Below are positions 33,374 through 41,283 of a DNA stretch of 46,009 nt, in pieces. Under the pieces are notes generated by a model. It was given only the letters and a program-made list of their open reading frames with translations, ran no database searches and was not told the origin of the DNA. The stretch lies in contig CAIXKG010000030.1 in assembly GCA_903919985.1 (NCBI GenBank), positions 1 to 46,009 on the forward strand, read 5' to 3'. Both the position numbers and the translations under genes were made by a program. Each line of letters begins with the position of its first letter. Position 1 is the stretch's first letter. The stretch comes from an uncultured Opitutia bacterium (GTDB lineage Bacteria; Verrucomicrobiota; Verrucomicrobiia; Opitutales; Opitutaceae).

Positions 33374-33862
33374 TCATCGCGTCAGGGCTGCGATCGATGC
33401 GCTGTGCACCCCAAATTCGCGCTGAAGATCGACCCGACTGCCAAGTTCGAAATCGTCCGTGGTCCAAGCCGGGCACGTCGTTGTGCCCATGAGCGACCAG
33501 CCGCGAAACCCATTCGGAACCAACCGTGCACCTTGCCAGACGCCGGCGGGTACCAGCAGTTGCGGCGTATGTCCGGCCAAAAGATCCGATCCCATCACGG
33601 TCGAAATTCCGACGCGGCGCGCGGGGTCGAGCTGGAGGTGCTCGACGGGATCGCCCGCGTAGAAATGCCAGACTTCGGCCATCCGCAGCCGATGCAGCGC
33701 GGAAAAATCCGCCGGCGTCATCAGAAAATAAATCGCGCCACCGGCGGCCCGGCCGTCGGGCAACACGTCGGCACTGCGCCACGTTTGACGGAAGAATCCG
33801 CCTTCCTGGGCCAGGGGTGTAAGTTGGAGTCGGGCAATAATAGCGGCGGCCTCTGGATTCAC
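33374..33862 (-). CDS. DUF985 cupin-fold protein
   Basis: 162 residues from GTG 33862, which matches the family start. The pattern LTPLAQEGGFFRQTWRS, AIYFLMTPADFSALHRL, EVWHFYAGDPVEHLQL and VPAGVWQGARL is the DUF985/cupin_5 family, a small single-domain cupin whose biological role is not settled. Conserved His and Glu residues (HRL, EVWHFY) could bind a metal or ligand. It stands first in the pdxH-sixA strand group and diverges from the TSUP gene across a spacer with a 12-bp inverted repeat. Confidence 0.9.
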   Translation of the reverse strand: MNPEAAAIIARLQLTPLAQEGGFFRQTWRSADVLPDGRAAGGAIYFLMTPADFSALHRLRMAEVWHFYAGDPVEHLQLDPARRVGISTVMGSDLLAGHTPQLLVPAGVWQGARLVPNGFRGWSLMGTTTCPAWTTDDFELGSRVDLQREFGVHSASIAALTR

Positions 33863-33892
33863 GCCGCGGAGACTTGCTCACAGAACCCGCGA

Positions 33893-33937
33893 AATACACG
33901 GAAAAACCAGAAATCCTCCGGAAAATTTCCGTGTATT
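33893..33937. repeat. 12-bp inverted repeat upstream of the TSUP gene
   Basis: AATACACGGAAA (33893-33904) is the exact reverse complement of TTTCCGTGTATT (33926-33937), with 21 bases between. The wording CCGTGTATTCCGTG is typical of dispersed repeats in several bacterial genomes. It lies in the divergent spacer and might be an operator or simply another repeat. Confidence 0.55.
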
Positions 33938-33964
33938 CCGTGAGTTCCATGAGCAAATAGTCCG

Positions 33965-34732
33965 ATGCTTTTGGAATGGTGGAGCTACCCTTTGCTGTTC
34001 GCGGTCGCGCTGGTGGCAGGCCTGGTCGACGCCGTGGCAGGCGGAGGGGGCTTGATCACACTGCCCGCGTTGCTGACCGTAGGATTCCCACCGCCGCTAG
34101 CGCTGGGCACCAATAAGCTGCAGTCGGTTTTCGGCAGCAGCATGGCGACGTGGCACTACTCGCGCAGTGGGGTGATCGATTGGCGGGCTTGCCGTTTTGG
34201 CATCGCGATGACCTTCATCGGGGCGCTGGCGGGGGCGTGGACGGTGCAGCGCATCGATGCGGGCATCCTCACCTGGTTTATCCCCTGGCTGCTCGGGGCG
34301 ATTTTGATTTATACCATCGTGCGGCCGGAACTTGGACGGGATAAACATCCAGCCCGTCTCGCGCCCGGAGTTTTTTTCGTCGCCGCCGGATTAGGCCTCG
34401 GCTTCTACGATGGTTTTTTTGGGCCGGGCACCGGCTCGTTTTGGACGATCGCACTCGTGCTGCTGCTCGGGCAGGATTTCCTAGCCGCGACTGGCCACAC
34501 CAAAGTGCTGAACGTCACCAGCAATTTCGCCTCGCTGCTTATTTTCATCTCGGCCGATCACGTTGCATGGCGGGTCGGGGGCGTAATGGCGGTCGGGCAA
34601 ATCGCCGGTGCGCGCATCGGAGCTGGGCTGGTGGTCAAAAAAGGCGCTCGCTTCATTCGCCCGGTATTTCTGACCATGGTCGCGCTGACGATCGCGCGGC
34701 TAGCCTATGTGGCCCTGACGCGTTCGCATTGA
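33965..34732 (+). CDS. TSUP (TauE/SafE) family membrane transporter
   Basis: 255 residues from ATG 33965 with about eight hydrophobic segments. The family hallmark GLVDAVAGGGGLITLPALL near residue 20 and the repeat GTNKLQSVFGSSMATW, and GFYDGFFGPGTGSFW in the second half, are clear. TSUP proteins move sulfite, sulfoacetate or other anions across the inner membrane. Substrate cannot be told. It ends 13 bases before the M20 peptidase gene and probably shares a transcript with it. Confidence 0.92.
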   Translation: MLLEWWSYPLLFAVALVAGLVDAVAGGGGLITLPALLTVGFPPPLALGTNKLQSVFGSSMATWHYSRSGVIDWRACRFGIAMTFIGALAGAWTVQRIDAGILTWFIPWLLGAILIYTIVRPELGRDKHPARLAPGVFFVAAGLGLGFYDGFFGPGTGSFWTIALVLLLGQDFLAATGHTKVLNVTSNFASLLIFISADHVAWRVGGVMAVGQIAGARIGAGLVVKKGARFIRPVFLTMVALTIARLAYVALTRSH

Positions 34733-34745
34733 GGCTCCGTTCACC

Positions 34746-35993
34746 ATGCCATTGTCTCCCGCTGATTTTATCGACCGTCATGCCGGCGTACTGCTGGGCG
34801 ACCTCACCCAGCTCGTGAACATATCGACGGTGAATCCGCCGGGCGAAAATTACGACGCAATCACGGGGTTGCTGACGGCAAAACTGACCGCGCTCGGCCT
34901 CACCGCGAAGCGCTACGCGATTCCGCCGGCCTTGCTCAAGAAAAGCCTGCCGCCCGCACAGTACCGTTTCCCCCGGTACAACGTCCTCGGCAAACTCGCT
35001 TCGCCCGGCGCCAAGAAAACCCTCCATTTCAACGCCCACTACGATGTGGTGCCGGTTTCGGGCCGTTGGCGTCACGGCAGTCCCTTCAGTGGCATCGTTG
35101 ATCGCGGCTGGATTTATGGCCGCGGGACGGCCGACATGAAGGGCTCCATCGCGTGCCTGTTGATGGCTTTGCGGGCGTTGCAGGCCACGGGCACCGCGCG
35201 GCCGATGAATGTCGAAGTCTCTTTCACGGCCGACGAGGAAACCGACTCGGTGCTCGGCACTGGGTGGCTGGTCGATCACGCACCGATTCGACCCGACTAC
35301 GCGGTCGTGATGGAAGGCGGCGAAGGCCCGGCGGTGTGTTGCGGACACAACGGCGTCGTGTGGCTGGAAGTTACTGTGCAGGGTCGCGCGGCGCATGGCT
35401 CGATACCCGAAAAGGGCATTAACGCCCTCGAGAAAATGTCGGCGCTCGTGCTGGCGTTGGACGACTACAAACGGCAGCTCGCGCGGCGGAAGTTCAAGAC
35501 GCCGGAAGGCCGGGTCATGGTCCCCACGATGAATATAGGTGGCGTTTTCGGCTGCGGCGAAGGCGCGAAGATCAACACCGTCCCCGGCACGGCGACCTTC
35601 ACGATTGATCGTCGTGTGCTGGCGGTGGAAAACCACGCAACAGCCGAACGCGAACTCCGCGCCGCGCTCGCCGCGGCGGCGAAAAAGATTCCGCAATGCC
35701 GGATCAGTATCGCAAAAATTTCGGAAAACTTCGCGTGTTTTTCTCCACCCACACAGCCATTTTTCAAGGCGATGGGCGCGATCGTCGCCCGCGTGCGCCG
35801 GGCTCCCTCGGTCTTCAATGTCTCGAGCGGCTTCAACGACATGCATTTTTTCGCGAGCCACTTGAAAATTCCGACGCTCGGTTACGGACCCGTGGGTGAG
35901 GATTATCACGCAATCGACGAACGCGCTTCAGTGAAAGAGCTGGCTGCCACCGCCAAAATTTACGCGGAATTGATGACGAGCTTTTCGGGCTAA
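34746..35993 (+). CDS. M20-family metallopeptidase (ArgE/DapE-like)
   Basis: 415 residues from ATG 34746. Two-zinc site residues are visible in order: FNAHYDVVP (His, Asp), YGRGTADMKG (bridging Asp), TADEETD (catalytic and ligand Glu), VVMEGGEG (Glu) and GEDYHAIDE (C-terminal His). The dimerisation lid carries the GRAAHGSIPEKGINAL motif. Relatives remove acyl groups from amino acids (ArgE, DapE) or act as di/tripeptidases; nothing in the sequence selects among these. Cytoplasmic. Repeats occupy the spacer behind it. Confidence 0.9.
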   Translation: MPLSPADFIDRHAGVLLGDLTQLVNISTVNPPGENYDAITGLLTAKLTALGLTAKRYAIPPALLKKSLPPAQYRFPRYNVLGKLASPGAKKTLHFNAHYDVVPVSGRWRHGSPFSGIVDRGWIYGRGTADMKGSIACLLMALRALQATGTARPMNVEVSFTADEETDSVLGTGWLVDHAPIRPDYAVVMEGGEGPAVCCGHNGVVWLEVTVQGRAAHGSIPEKGINALEKMSALVLALDDYKRQLARRKFKTPEGRVMVPTMNIGGVFGCGEGAKINTVPGTATFTIDRRVLAVENHATAERELRAALAAAAKKIPQCRISIAKISENFACFSPPTQPFFKAMGAIVARVRRAPSVFNVSSGFNDMHFFASHLKIPTLGYGPVGEDYHAIDERASVKELAATAKIYAELMTSFSG

Positions 35994-36008
35994 TAAGGCG
36001 TTGGAAAA

Positions 36009-36040
36009 GGTCTGATGGGTTATCCTCAACCCGACCCACC
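36009..36040 (-). repeat. Palindromic repeat, family 3, second copy
   Basis: GGGTT (36017-36021) pairs with AACCC (36028-36032) around ATCCTC. On the minus strand it reads GGTGGGTCGGGTTGAGGATAA, related to 10280-10308. It sits just behind the M20 gene and could contribute to 3'-end formation. Confidence 0.45.
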
Positions 36041-36189
36041 TTAAGATCGAAATCACCTACTCCATCACCGTGCACAGATTCTCCATTTTGATCGATTTTT
36101 TCCCCGCGACGTCGAACCAGGAGACCAAAAAATCCGTCATCGCGGGATCATTCTCGCAACGGCTCGCCGCCTAGATCCTTGATCTTCGC

Positions 36190-36972
36190 ATGAGACTCGC
36201 CGTTTTGCCCAGCCGTCGCGCCAGCGCCGCCGAAAACATGGCGATCGATTTTTTGATGCTGCAACGTTACCCGGATTCCGGCGTCGCCCGGTTTCGCCAC
36301 TACGGCTGGCACCGACCGGCGTGGACCTTTGGTTACAGCCAGAAAATCGCCTTCGTGCGCGAGCAACTTTCCACCGCCGAGCCCGGCGAACAGTGCCGGC
36401 GGCCGACCGGCGGCGGCATCGTCGACCATCGAGAGGATTGGACGTATGCGCTGGTGATTCCTCGCGGGCATGCGCTGGAAGAACAGCGCGCGACGGAAAG
36501 TTATCGCGCGATCCATGAATGTCTCGCCGCCGCCTTACAGGCCCAAGGCGTGAATGCCGCCATCAAACCATGCGCGTCGGCTAAATGTGCCACCACCGAT
36601 GCTGTTTCCTTTTCGTCCCGGCCGCAGAAAAAAAATCCCGGCCGCTCGGCCGGCGCAGAAGCGGCGGTCGAGGGCGTATGTTTTCAACGAGCGGAAGTCT
36701 TCGATGTCGTTCACGCGGGCACCGGTGAAAAAATCGCCGGCGCAGCGCAGAAGAGAAACAAGCACGGTCTGCTGTTTCAGGGTTCGATCTGGCGGCCGGC
36801 GATCGACGCGACTGACTTTGATTGGGAATCTTTTGAACAAGCGTTTTCCCAACGGCTGGCCGCAGCGTTACAAACCGAAGCCGTCGCGACCCCCTGGCCG
36901 GAATTTAACGAAGACGAAGTGAGCGCGTTGGTGGAGCAATACTCCACGCCGGATTGGATCGAACTGCGCTAG
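36190..36972 (+). CDS. Lipoate-protein ligase / octanoyltransferase-like protein
   Basis: 260 residues from ATG 36190. The cofactor-transferase fold of the BPL/LplA/LipB group is indicated by ENMAIDFLML, RRPTGGGIVDH (the lipoyl-adenylate RRxxGGG loop) and EKIAGAAQKRNKHGLLFQGSI with the conserved catalytic lysine. It transfers lipoyl or octanoyl groups to carrier domains of dehydrogenases or the glycine-cleavage H protein. Between CATTDAVSF and GVCFQRAEV lies an extra basic loop (about residues 143-165) containing an A8 run (36628-36635) and a GC palindrome. The frame stays open. LplA versus LipM cannot be decided. Confidence 0.85.
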   Translation: MRLAVLPSRRASAAENMAIDFLMLQRYPDSGVARFRHYGWHRPAWTFGYSQKIAFVREQLSTAEPGEQCRRPTGGGIVDHREDWTYALVIPRGHALEEQRATESYRAIHECLAAALQAQGVNAAIKPCASAKCATTDAVSFSSRPQKKNPGRSAGAEAAVEGVCFQRAEVFDVVHAGTGEKIAGAAQKRNKHGLLFQGSIWRPAIDATDFDWESFEQAFSQRLAAALQTEAVATPWPEFNEDEVSALVEQYSTPDWIELR

Positions 36973-37030
36973 CGTCTATTTCAGAAAATTGTAAACTAGC
37001 CGCCGACAAATACGGACACGGTTCTCAAAT

Positions 37031-37909
37031 CTATTGATACCGCGCGGCGCGGCCGAGGTAGTTAAGCATCCAGATCTCTTTCCAGACGCGATAGCGGCCC
37101 TCGTGAGTGATCTTGCCGAAATCTTCGCGTTCGGGATGCGGATGCAAGAAACCGAGTTCGGTGTTGAGCCGGTCCAGTTCGCTTTGAGCCAGATTGAGAT
37201 CCGGCAACGGCTCGATGGTGAAAGGCACCGGCGTTACCCCTGCGGCCGCGAGTCGTGCCCGGTGTCGGCCCAGCAAATGCGACAACGAACGACTCCAAGG
37301 CCGGCGCTCAACGCACCAATTCTCCGGATAAAAACCCGCGAACGGCGTCGTAAGATTATCGGTGACGTAACGCAGCCCGGTGGCCGTGACACTCGTCAGT
37401 GTAAAACAAAGTCCGATGGCGCCGTTGGCCTGCGGCAGAAACGTCACCTCGACGCGCAAGGACGCCGTGGCGTCCTGGTAAACCGATACGCGAAGATAAA
37501 CGCCTCCCCCGACCTCAACCTTAAGTGCCTGGGTCTGGCGGAAGCCCTGCGCCCGGAGCCATTCGCGAATTTTCAGGAGGCGTGGCTGCACCGGCCATTC
37601 TTCGCCGCTGGAGTTGATGGTATAGCGAGGAAACAACGGTAGCGGACTCACGCTGAGGGCGGAGATAGCAAGCCAGTTGTAAAGCGTTTCGCCGAGAAAC
37701 CAAAAAAGGAAAAACGCCGCGACGAGCACGGGATATTGCCGATCGATCAAATCAAAATCGCGACATAGCTGCGCCGCACCGAAAGCGAAGACCACCCAAC
37801 GCAACCATCGGTCAGCGATCGCCAGCAACGGCGATGCCAGCCGCTGATTGAGCTGAACCAACACCAAGGAAACGATGATCCCACCGAGAATCAGATACTG
37901 CGTATCCAT
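37031..37909 (-). CDS. Unrecognised membrane-anchored protein downstream of dnaN
   Basis: 292 residues from ATG 37909. Three hydrophobic segments occupy the first 90 residues (LILGGIIVSLVLVQL, WVVFAFGAAQL, YPVLVAAFFLFWFLGETLYNWLAI). The remaining 200 residues form a soluble domain with the segments VGGGVYLRVSVYQDATASLRVEV and GFYPENWCVERRPWS. The end is basic. I know no family for it. It follows dnaN by 41 bases and is probably cotranscribed. The opposite-strand frame in the same stretch is a by-product. Confidence 0.85.
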   Translation of the reverse strand: MDTQYLILGGIIVSLVLVQLNQRLASPLLAIADRWLRWVVFAFGAAQLCRDFDLIDRQYPVLVAAFFLFWFLGETLYNWLAISALSVSPLPLFPRYTINSSGEEWPVQPRLLKIREWLRAQGFRQTQALKVEVGGGVYLRVSVYQDATASLRVEVTFLPQANGAIGLCFTLTSVTATGLRYVTDNLTTPFAGFYPENWCVERRPWSRSLSHLLGRHRARLAAAGVTPVPFTIEPLPDLNLAQSELDRLNTELGFLHPHPEREDFGKITHEGRYRVWKEIWMLNYLGRAARYQ

Positions 37910-37950
37910 CGAAAAAAAGGACTTACTTCAGCCAAAGTCCAACCGTGCGA

Positions 37951-39075
37951 TCAGCTCAACCGCACCGGCATGATCACGCAGATAAAGCTGTCGAGGGTTT
38001 TGAAAACACCTGGGCTGACTTCGTCTTTCACTTCGAAATAAACCTCGTCCTTGGTCAGCGCTTTAAGCGGATCCATGATAAACGCAGGATTGAATGCCAC
38101 CTGGAGGTCAGGACCGCTGTAACCGATGGCCATTGATTCGTGCGCTTCGCCGAAATCCGAACTCTGCGCGAAAATTTCGAGGAGATTGCTCGTGATCTTG
38201 ATTTTGACGGAGTTCGCCTTTTCCGAACACACCAGCGCTGCGCGATGCACACACTGGAGAAAAAATTCCCGCTCCAGTTTAATGCGCTGATGCGTTTCCT
38301 TCGGAATAACCTGCTGATAATTCGGGTAATTGCCTTCGACGACTTTGGAGTAGAGGTAAACGTGATCGATCAGGCCGCTCGTGTCCTTGTCTGTCGCAAT
38401 CTGAAACGCCGCCCGGCGTTCGTTGAAGTTGATTTTCACCTTCGTGCCCTTGTCGAGCAACCGGTTGAGTTCCGAAACCGTTTTGGCCGGTAGAATGATC
38501 GCACCGGCACTCGCCTCGGGTACTTCCATGTCTTTTGAAATATGCGCGAGGCGACGGCCATCCGTCGCCACCAGCGTAAGTTTCCCATCGCGGAAGTTGA
38601 AATAAACGCCGTTGAGGATGTAACGAGTTTCGTCGGTGGATTGTGCGTACGAAACGCTCTTCAGCATCCCAATCAACTCGCTCTGCTCCAGGGTATAGGC
38701 TTTTTCATCGCCGAATTCCGGCAACGGCGGGAATTCTTCTTTGCCGATACCCATGATGCGAAACGTCGATCCGCCAGAAGCGAGTTTGACCTGATGATTT
38801 GGGGCACCGTCGAAGGAAACGTCCACACTAGGCAATTCCCGGACAATTGTGGCCAAACGTTTGACCGGGAGGGTCACGGCACCCGTCTCCTTCACCTCGG
38901 CCTTAATTTTACAGCGAATCCCCAAGTCCAGATTCGTGGTGGAAAGTGAAATCTGATCCTTTTCGGCCTCGATCAACACATTGCTGAGGATCGGCATGGT
39001 TGCTTTAGACCCAACGACGTTAAGCACTTGGGCAAGGCCGTTGGCAAAATGGTCGCGGTTGATTTTGAATTTCAT
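37951..39075 (-). CDS. dnaN: DNA polymerase III beta sliding clamp
   Basis: 374 residues from ATG 39075. It encircles DNA and tethers polymerase III. Three repeated clamp domains fill the length. Landmarks are the N-terminal [52 protein letters not shown] and the C-terminal VIMPVRLS that forms part of the protein-binding pocket. No dnaA or recF is next to it: the neighbours are pssA upstream and an unknown membrane protein downstream. A good promoter lies at 39145-39173. The start has no Shine-Dalgarno motif. Confidence 0.98.
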   Translation of the reverse strand: MKFKINRDHFANGLAQVLNVVGSKATMPILSNVLIEAEKDQISLSTTNLDLGIRCKIKAEVKETGAVTLPVKRLATIVRELPSVDVSFDGAPNHQVKLASGGSTFRIMGIGKEEFPPLPEFGDEKAYTLEQSELIGMLKSVSYAQSTDETRYILNGVYFNFRDGKLTLVATDGRRLAHISKDMEVPEASAGAIILPAKTVSELNRLLDKGTKVKINFNERRAAFQIATDKDTSGLIDHVYLYSKVVEGNYPNYQQVIPKETHQRIKLEREFFLQCVHRAALVCSEKANSVKIKITSNLLEIFAQSSDFGEAHESMAIGYSGPDLQVAFNPAFIMDPLKALTKDEVYFEVKDEVSPGVFKTLDSFICVIMPVRLS

Positions 39076-39144
39076 GAAAGAGGTGGCGGCGAAGGTCCGA
39101 CGAAGAAACTAACAAAGTCTAAAAGAATACATCTTCAATAAGGA

Positions 39145-39173
39145 ATTATATCCCTATCCATATGGGCTGCGAA
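39145..39173 (-). promoter_or_regulatory. Sigma-70-type promoter of dnaN
   Basis: On the minus strand TTCGCA (39173-39168) is followed by a 17-base spacer and a perfect TATAAT (39150-39145). The -10 is 70 bases upstream of the dnaN ATG. The surrounding AT-rich patch (39105-39155) stands out against the GC-rich background. Confidence 0.65.
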
Positions 39174-39304
39174 CAACTCTAGTAACTGGCGGTTTTCATT
39201 CGGGAAAAGCGGGGTTTGACGCCGTGAAAAACATTCCGTTTGGGACCCTAAAATCAGCGGTTATTCGCAACGCTGAAATTGCTCTCACGTGGTGCACCGT
39301 TTGT

Positions 39305-40231
39305 TCACACGCTATTGGACGGCGGAGAATTGATCCGGGGGCCCCCCCGGCCCCGTCGCACGTGACGGATCAGCCCGAAGAAAATATAACCCAGCCATGC
39401 GACCAGCAGCGCCTCTTCTTTGAAAAACACCATCAACCCGGCAAACGCCAGAAACAGGACAAACGGTAGTAATGAAGTGGTGGTCTGGAGATCTATGACT
39501 TTTCCACTGGGATAACGTACGGTGCTCATCATCAAGACGGCGATCAGCAGCATGAGTGGCGGGAGCACGAGGGCGAATTTGTTCAACGACTTGTCTGCAT
39601 CGGCGAGTTTGAGCAGAAAGAGCATGACGGCAGCCACCGTCCCAGCGGCGGCGGGAACCGGCAGCCCGATAAAATCCTTGTTGGAATCTTTTTTCCCGCG
39701 GTGGAGCAATGGGTTGGTGATGACGTTGAAACGCGCTAGACGCATCGCGGCGCACAGCAAATAGACAAACCCGACGAACCCGCCGATGTTTCTAAACCAT
39801 GGTGGGCGGCCTTGCGTGGGCGACAGGATGAAAAACAACATCATCAGTGCCGGGGCCATGCCGAAGGAAACGACATCGGCGAGCGAATCGAACTCCGCGC
39901 CGAACAACGACTCGCGTCCCCCCATCCGGGCCAGCCGCCCGTCGAAAGCATCGCAGGCGGCGGCGCCAAAAATGAACCACACAGCGTACCGGTAGTGCTC
40001 GGCCGGCGTGGAGCCCAGATATTCGCCGGTAAGCGAGGTTTCGGCGAGACGAGCCTGAATGCAGTTCACCACCGCCATGAAACCGCAGAAGAGATTCCCC
40101 GCCGTCATCAGGTTTGGCAGGAAATAGATCCGGCTCGCCCGCGTGACGTTGTAGGGATCTTCCCGCTGCGCGATGTCGTCCTCGACGGCGGCGCGCTCGG
40201 CCGGAGATGGGCGACGACGACGAAGGTTCAT
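39305..40231 (-). CDS. pssA: CDP-diacylglycerol-serine O-phosphatidyltransferase
   Basis: 308 residues from ATG 40231. The CDP-alcohol phosphatidyltransferase signature is complete: ACDAFDGRLARMGG then GAEFDSLADVVSFG, supplying the DGxxAR...GxxxDxxxD residues. About eight membrane helices follow. The long N-terminal basic stretch and the placement fit PssA, which makes phosphatidylserine, the precursor of phosphatidylethanolamine, rather than PgsA. The ATG overlaps the TGA of the RelE-like gene, so translation is coupled. dnaN is 229 bases downstream with its own promoter. Confidence 0.92.
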   Translation of the reverse strand: MNLRRRRPSPAERAAVEDDIAQREDPYNVTRASRIYFLPNLMTAGNLFCGFMAVVNCIQARLAETSLTGEYLGSTPAEHYRYAVWFIFGAAACDAFDGRLARMGGRESLFGAEFDSLADVVSFGMAPALMMLFFILSPTQGRPPWFRNIGGFVGFVYLLCAAMRLARFNVITNPLLHRGKKDSNKDFIGLPVPAAAGTVAAVMLFLLKLADADKSLNKFALVLPPLMLLIAVLMMSTVRYPSGKVIDLQTTTSLLPFVLFLAFAGLMVFFKEEALLVAWLGYIFFGLIRHVRRGRGGPRINSPPSNSV

Positions 40232-40578
40232 TTGGTGAGGCTCTCGAGATATTTCCAGAATTTCGAGTGTTGCTCGACGAGTTGCTGTTCAGAAACAGGT
40301 AACTTGTTGCGCAACAGAAAGTCCTCTAGGGAATTTTTGTGGAGGATGTAGTGGACGTGCAGGGCCTCGCCGAACGCGTCGAAATAGAAACGAAAATCCC
40401 CCGCGCGTAGCCGGTAAAATTCTTTTCCCGCCCGATGAAACCGCCCCAGCGGCTCACGCGGCTGCGCCAGATCCGATGGTTTTAGCGCGCTGATCGGTTC
40501 GACCAGGTCGAGTTGTAGCAGCTGGTCGAGCCGGTTGAGCTCGTGCATCGCTTGGGAAGAAAAAGTGACTTGAAACAT
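40228..40578 (-). CDS. RelE/ParE-superfamily protein overlapping pssA
   Basis: 116 residues from ATG 40578; longer frames upstream are not family-like. The order FQVTFSSQAMHELNRLD, GRFHRAGKEFYRLRAGDFRFYFD and LHVHYILHKNSLEDFLLR matches the RelE/ParE fold: N-terminal strand, two helices, then a basic sheet with the Arg-Xaa-Gly-Asp-Phe-Arg turn common to RelE toxins. Known members are mRNA interferases or gyrase inhibitors. No antitoxin gene flanks it: upstream is a divergent EF-hand gene, downstream is pssA with an ATGA overlap. The C-terminal extension (residues 92-116) is longer than in typical RelE. It may be a domesticated regulator rather than a toxin. Confidence 0.7.
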   Translation of the reverse strand: MFQVTFSSQAMHELNRLDQLLQLDLVEPISALKPSDLAQPREPLGRFHRAGKEFYRLRAGDFRFYFDAFGEALHVHYILHKNSLEDFLLRNKLPVSEQQLVEQHSKFWKYLESLTK

Positions 40579-40673
40579 CGCAGTCGTATTAGGCGGTTTG
40601 ACTGCGACCTTGGAAGAGGGTCGGCGTCTTGCCGGCGGACGCTGCGCGTCGCAATGTTTCAGTCTTATTACCC

Positions 40674-41162
40674 ATGAAAAACCTTGGTCTATTCCCCCCT
40701 TACTTTGCGGCAACGCTTTTTCTGGCTCTCGCCCTACGGGCCGCAGAGCCGTCGTCGGCCATGGCTCCGCCCGCGGCGGATGCACCCCGGGCGAATCTTT
40801 CCGCGCGTGACGCGGATCTGTTGAAACGCTTCGATAAAAACGGGGACGGGAAACTCGATGAGGACGAACTCGCCGACGCTCACGAAATCATGCGGGACGA
40901 ACAGATGGCGCGGATGGAAGGCACAGCGCCCGAGGCCCGAGAAAAAATTCTTGAGCGGTTCGACACTAATCGCGACGGCCGTCTGGACGAGGAAGAGCGA
41001 GCCGCGATGCGGAAAGCGCTGGCTGAGGGGCAGGCGGCGTTTCGGGCACGGCTGATGGAACGCTTCGACCTCAACCACGACGGCAAACTCGATCCCGCCG
41101 AGCGTGTGGCGGCGCGGCAGGTGTTCGATGATTTTCTGAATAGCTTTGACCAGAAAAAATGA
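40674..41162 (+). CDS. Secreted EF-hand protein
   Basis: 162 residues from ATG 40674 (an in-frame TTG at 40629 is rejected). The N-terminus is a signal peptide ending near Ala-24. Three calcium loops are present at about 54-65 (DKNGDGKLDEDE), 97-108 (DTNRDGRLDEEE) and 132-143 (DLNHDGKLDPAE), each with the Dx[ND]xDG pattern and a final Glu. It probably binds calcium outside the cytoplasm. It diverges from the RelE-like gene and lies 121 bases before the ABC importer; any functional link is unproven. Confidence 0.9.
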   Translation: MKNLGLFPPYFAATLFLALALRAAEPSSAMAPPAADAPRANLSARDADLLKRFDKNGDGKLDEDELADAHEIMRDEQMARMEGTAPEAREKILERFDTNRDGRLDEEERAAMRKALAEGQAAFRARLMERFDLNHDGKLDPAERVAARQVFDDFLNSFDQKK

Positions 41163-41283
41163 GGCGGAGCAATCGCCGCGCGCAAAGGAAGCGGGCGCAA
41201 CGGATGAGTTGCGACCGCGGTTGAATGCCCATGGATTCTTCGGGCGTGCAGTTTCCAATTCCCACGAATGAAAGGGTCGGGCG

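Noticed and set aside
34653-35909. 418-codon frame opposite the TSUP and M20 genes
   Set aside because: It is fully antisense to two well-supported genes and its protein is Arg/His-rich without any family motif.
39076-39304. Replication origin next to dnaN
   Set aside because: No dnaA, no cluster of good DnaA boxes and a normal promoter; the AT-rich patch is explained by the promoter.
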